DNA from: Hahellaceae bacterium | GTDB taxonomy: Bacteria; Pseudomonadota; Gammaproteobacteria; Pseudomonadales; Oleiphilaceae | Assembly (NCBI GenBank): GCA_024234505.1 | Contig: JACKOD010000004.1 | Coordinates: 186,001 to 250,000, forward strand | Reading direction: 5' to 3' | DNA length: 64,000 nucleotides | Shown: one piece after another, positions 60,964 to 64,000 of the stretch | How the letters are laid out: each line of letters opens with the position of its first letter | How positions within the stretch are numbered: position 1 is the first letter of the stretch | Made by a program: the position numbers and the translations under genes | The notes under the pieces: generated by a model | Database searches by the model: none | What the model was told of the DNA's origin: nothing | Seen by the model: the letters and a program-made list of their open reading frames with translations, nothing else

Positions 60964-62096
60964 TGCGCGTGCCCTTGCTGAACGGGCTTGGGTGCTTCAG
61001 GTGCTGAGGCAACCTCACCGGGTACAGGGAGCTGATGTTGGCGATAGAGCAAGGCGACCCGATCTTTAAGCAGCTTTAATGAGCCTGAAATATCTGGCAG
61101 TTCCGGCGCAATTGACTGCGTCGATAACTCCTGCAGCAGGCTTTGCATGGATTGCGTTTGCGGGCTCTGCTCGGAAAAATATTGTGAGAGCCACCGTTGT
61201 GCCTGTGCCAGACTGTGCTGATAGCGAGTTTGATTCTTTTCCAGCAGGGCCAGCTCAGCCTGTTCCAGCATCATGCGTAAATTAAGTTTGAGATAATGGC
61301 TTTGCTCGGGGGGGAGCAGTGGCTCTGCGGGAGTGTCCAGGCGTCGGATAACAATCAGTTGCTTGAGTTCGCTCCAGAGCTCTTTCCAGAGCGGTGTATC
61401 GCTGATCTCCGGAACCAGTGCCGAAGCAAACAGGTTTTCGCCACCCTCAACCGGTTCACGCAAAAAGGCCTGTTGTTCCAGCGTGTCTAGCATATTAATC
61501 AGTGAATCCAGTCGCAGGAAGATTCCTTCCCGGTCGACGCTCATCAGATTTTGCAGCGACAGGAGTTCGTTGGCCAGCATTTGACGGATCGTATATAAGC
61601 CGGGGTCATCGCTTTCTGCCAGTACTTTGTCGGCGGCCTTCAGGATGGCTTCTGCACCTTTGGCATCGCGCTCCATGGTGAGTCGCTGATTGGCCAGACG
61701 TAAAAGATATTCCGCTTCTGCCAGCAGCCAGTCAGTCCGGCTGTTACCGCCGACCTGTGCCAGCGTCAGCGCATTATGGTCTATCTGACGGGTTTGACGC
61801 TGGTCTGTATCACTTTGCAGTCGTTGTGCCTGTGATTGATCTGACTGCAGTGTATTCAGTGCACGCTGCAGGGTGTCCACCTGCTGCATCAGCTGCTGGT
61901 TATTTTGTTGCAAGGTCTGAATCTGCGGCTGCCAGCCGGATTGTAATTGTCGATCCTGCCAATACCAAAAGGCCAGTCCAGCAATAAGTAGCAGGGTGAT
62001 CAACAAACCTAGCCAGAGGGGCCACACGCGGGCAGGCTTGATCAGTGGCGGGGCGCTTATCGGCGCTGCAGGCAAAGGCTGTATATCGTTTGTCAC
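60960..62096 (-). CDS. hemX: HemX uroporphyrin-III methyltransferase-like membrane protein
   Basis: A 378-residue protein with a proline-rich N-terminus, one membrane segment (about 28-47), a coiled coil (about 50-110, rich in glutamine and leucine) and an alpha-helical periplasmic domain. The annotation as a methyltransferase is historical; no SAM-binding motif is visible. It is the third gene of the hem operon, 20 bases after hemD. Confidence 0.93.
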   Translation of the reverse strand: MTNDIQPLPAAPISAPPLIKPARVWPLWLGLLITLLLIAGLAFWYWQDRQLQSGWQPQIQTLQQNNQQLMQQVDTLQRALNTLQSDQSQAQRLQSDTDQRQTRQIDHNALTLAQVGGNSRTDWLLAEAEYLLRLANQRLTMERDAKGAEAILKAADKVLAESDDPGLYTIRQMLANELLSLQNLMSVDREGIFLRLDSLINMLDTLEQQAFLREPVEGGENLFASALVPEISDTPLWKELWSELKQLIVIRRLDTPAEPLLPPEQSHYLKLNLRMMLEQAELALLEKNQTRYQHSLAQAQRWLSQYFSEQSPQTQSMQSLLQELSTQSIAPELPDISGSLKLLKDRVALLYRQHQLPVPGEVASAPEAPKPVQQGHAQ

Positions 62097-62116
62097 GCGA
62101 ATTCCTGATTTATCTT

Positions 62117-62944
62117 TTATAGGATTATTGTTTTCTGTTGTTGATAATAGCTCACGATGGCCTGGTTGATCGATTCTTCATCCATAGCCTGCGGATAAAT
62201 TGCCTGCGCGAAACCCAGCGATCTTGCCAGCGAGGCGACGCGCTCACCGGGTACCAAGACGGTATGACGGATGAGTGATGCGGGATTATTGTGGCTCAGC
62301 TGAAGCAGGTTGTGCAATGTTTCACCGCTCAGGGCAACAATCAAATCCGGATTGAAGTCGTCGAGGGCTTTATAAATCGCTTGCGCGGAATATTCTGGTA
62401 TCGAGCGTTGATAGAGTGACGCATACTCAACTTCACTACCAAGCTGGATGAGCGTGTCGCGCAAGGTTTCGCGGCCTTCAGAGCCTCGCCATATCAGCGT
62501 TTTACCTTCCAGTGGAGCTTGCAGGCAGGGTAATGACAAGAGTGCCTCGCTGTCAATTCCCGAGGCGGCAACCTGGGCAGTAATCCCGGCATTGGCAAGT
62601 AGGCGGGCTGTTTTTTGTCCAATGGCAAACCATTCGATGTCCACTGGCCATTGGGGCCAGTATTGATCGAGCAGGGTCAGACCGTATTCTGCAGCATGGG
62701 CGCTGACAACGATCACGCGTGCGTAGTGATCAATATTCAGTATCTGGTTTTTGAGCGGAGGTGAAAGCTCGGTGGCAGTAATGGTAATGGCCGGCAGCAA
62801 GTGACAGCTTGCACCCAGTTGCGAGAGCGCGTGCGCCATGGGGGTGGCTTGTCCTTCCGGGCGGGCAATCAGAATCCGTGCCCCCTCAAGAGGGCGCGGG
62901 TTTGACGATGATTGCCCCGGCTCGATGCCTGTTCTTTCAGACAT
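62117..62944 (-). CDS. hemD: Uroporphyrinogen-III synthase HemD
   Basis: A 275-residue enzyme that closes hydroxymethylbilane to uroporphyrinogen III. It has the weakly conserved two-domain HemD fold: ARILIARPEGQATPMAHALSQLGA at the start, FAIGQKTARLLANAGI in the middle, and GETLHNLLQL near the end. ATG 62944 lies one base after the hemC stop; the longer frame to 63133 lies within hemC. Confidence 0.94.
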   Translation of the reverse strand: MSERTGIEPGQSSSNPRPLEGARILIARPEGQATPMAHALSQLGASCHLLPAITITATELSPPLKNQILNIDHYARVIVVSAHAAEYGLTLLDQYWPQWPVDIEWFAIGQKTARLLANAGITAQVAASGIDSEALLSLPCLQAPLEGKTLIWRGSEGRETLRDTLIQLGSEVEYASLYQRSIPEYSAQAIYKALDDFNPDLIVALSGETLHNLLQLSHNNPASLIRHTVLVPGERVASLARSLGFAQAIYPQAMDEESINQAIVSYYQQQKTIIL

Positions 62945-62945
62945 A

Positions 62946-63893
62946 TCAGGCGTTTTCGTAAACGTCGCGCAGTATTTCCGCCGCTCCCTGGGCCAGCAAG
63001 GCTTCGGCCACCGCGATGCCAATCGCCTCGGCCTGATCCGGCGTACCACGTTGTTCTGCGCGGATAATCCGGCTGCCATCGGGGGCACCGACCAGCCCGC
63101 GTAAATAGAGCGCGTTGTCTTCAAGCACGGCATAGCCAGCGATGGGCACCTGACAGCCGCCCTGTAGTCGCTTGTTCATGGCGCGCTCGGCGCTGACGCG
63201 CTGCCACGTAGGTTCGTGAATCAAGGGTTTGAGCAGGTCGATGATGGCCTGGTCTGCCAGACGACATTCGATTCCGAGTGCCCCTTGGCCAACGGCCGGC
63301 AGGCTGGTGGTATCTTCGATGACATTTCGAATGCGTGCTTCAAAACCCAGCCGCTTCAGGCCGGATGTGGCGAGAATGATGGCGTCATAATCCCCGGCGT
63401 CGAGCTTGGCCAGGCGAGTATTGACATTGCCGCGCAGAAATTTGATTTGCAGGTCGGGGCGAAACTGGCGTAACTGGCATTCTCTGCGCAGACTGGAGGT
63501 ACCGACTACCGCGCCCTGAGGGAGCGCATCAAGAGAGGCATAGTGATTGCTGACAAACGCATCGGTGGGGTCTTCTCGCTCGCAAATGACGGCCAGCCCT
63601 AACCCTTCAGGAAAGTCCATCGGGACATCTTTCATGGAGTGCACGGCGATATCGGCGCTGCCTTCCAGCATGGCCTGTTCAAGTTCTTTGACGAATAGAC
63701 CTTTTCCTCCGACCTTGGCCAGTGGCACGTCCAGAATCTTGTCACCTTTGGATGTCATGCCCATTAATTCCACCTGTAAGTCCGGGTAAAGTGCTTCCAG
63801 GCGGGCTTTAATGTGTTCGGCCTGCCACATGGCAAGGGCACTTTGGCGCGTGGCGATACGAAGGGTGCGAGGTGCGGGGCTTGATTCTGTCAT
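62946..63893 (-). CDS. hemC: Porphobilinogen deaminase HemC
   Basis: A 315-residue hydroxymethylbilane synthase. Asp 89 (VHSMKDVPM) is catalytic, and Cys 247 (LQGGCQVPIAGYA) binds the dipyrromethane cofactor. TSSLRRECQLR and GNVNTRLAKLD carry cofactor-binding arginines. It is the first gene of the leftward hemCDXY operon. Confidence 0.97.
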   Translation of the reverse strand: MTESSPAPRTLRIATRQSALAMWQAEHIKARLEALYPDLQVELMGMTSKGDKILDVPLAKVGGKGLFVKELEQAMLEGSADIAVHSMKDVPMDFPEGLGLAVICEREDPTDAFVSNHYASLDALPQGAVVGTSSLRRECQLRQFRPDLQIKFLRGNVNTRLAKLDAGDYDAIILATSGLKRLGFEARIRNVIEDTTSLPAVGQGALGIECRLADQAIIDLLKPLIHEPTWQRVSAERAMNKRLQGGCQVPIAGYAVLEDNALYLRGLVGAPDGSRIIRAEQRGTPDQAEAIGIAVAEALLAQGAAEILRDVYENA

Positions 63894-64000
63894 GGGTTAT
63901 CTGCACAGCTTATCGGTTGCGAATGAAGAGCTAAAGAGTAACTTTTTTCAATAAAAATGTCTTGATATACCGCAATGAGGTGTTTGTTGCCGGACGATTG
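63894..64000. other. Upstream region of hemC, truncated
   Basis: These 107 bases contain no recognisable gene. They should hold the hemC promoter. The Pseudomonas neighbours algR and argH are not reached before the window ends. Confidence 0.4.

Noticed and set aside
1..64000. Defence islands, toxin-antitoxin pairs, secondary-metabolite clusters or prophage
   Set aside because: No gene in the window shows motifs of such systems; accessory interest is confined to known pathways and non-coding structure.

Overview
The window comes from a gammaproteobacterium, most likely of the Pseudomonadales/Cellvibrionales/Oceanospirillales sphere. The grounds are a full Pseudomonas-type alginate operon, a hemC-hemD-hemX-hemY operon, neighbouring rho and ubiD, and Anr/FNR- and NarL-type boxes. 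I cannot name genus or species. It looks like a facultative anaerobe that respires nitrate in the periplasm, makes O-acetylated and epimerised alginate, and manages sodium with NhaD. No tRNA, rRNA, insertion sequence, integrase or CRISPR array was seen. The DNA reads as chromosomal, with no obvious prophage or plasmid functions.

Layout. 0-20 kb is a mosaic of housekeeping and accessory genes: a partial acyl-CoA synthetase, an orphan periplasmic binding protein beside a diguanylate cyclase, a spondin-domain protein, CDGSH and FKBP proteins, cbpA-cbpM, a tautomerase/NTF2 pair divergent from a LysR regulator, a sterol-desaturase-like hydroxylase divergent from an AraC regulator, several small enzymes, a PAQR/hemolysin III gene with a perfect FNR box upstream, and eutBC without the rest of the eut locus. 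A FadL-type porin follows.

21-32.5 kb is a nitrate respiration block. napFDAGHBC plus a 45-residue membrane protein runs leftward from a promoter region that holds an FNR box and a NarL/NarP 7-2-7 site. Divergent from it are narX-narL, then nhaD and mobA, the last supplying the molybdenum dinucleotide cofactor for NapA. 33.4-51.2 kb is the alginate operon (algD-8-44-K-E-G-X-L-I-J-F-A), here ending with a phosphomannomutase of the CpsG/ManB type, so the operon encodes every step from mannose-6-phosphate to exported polymer. 52.6-55.2 kb carries moaB-moeA-moaD-moaE, so molybdenum cofactor genes lie on both sides of the alginate block. 55.7-64 kb holds rho, ubiD, a ferredoxin-type reductase and the leftward hemCDXY operon.

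No wholly new multi-gene system stood out. The most unusual structure is non-coding: a dispersed GC-rich palindromic repeat with three intergenic copies; a fourfold 18-bp tandem repeat at the end of algL in which each unit carries its own stop codon; three further 21-bp tandem duplications; a strong intercistronic hairpin between algD and alg8; and an AT-rich algD upstream region with paired leader hairpins and an FNR-like box.
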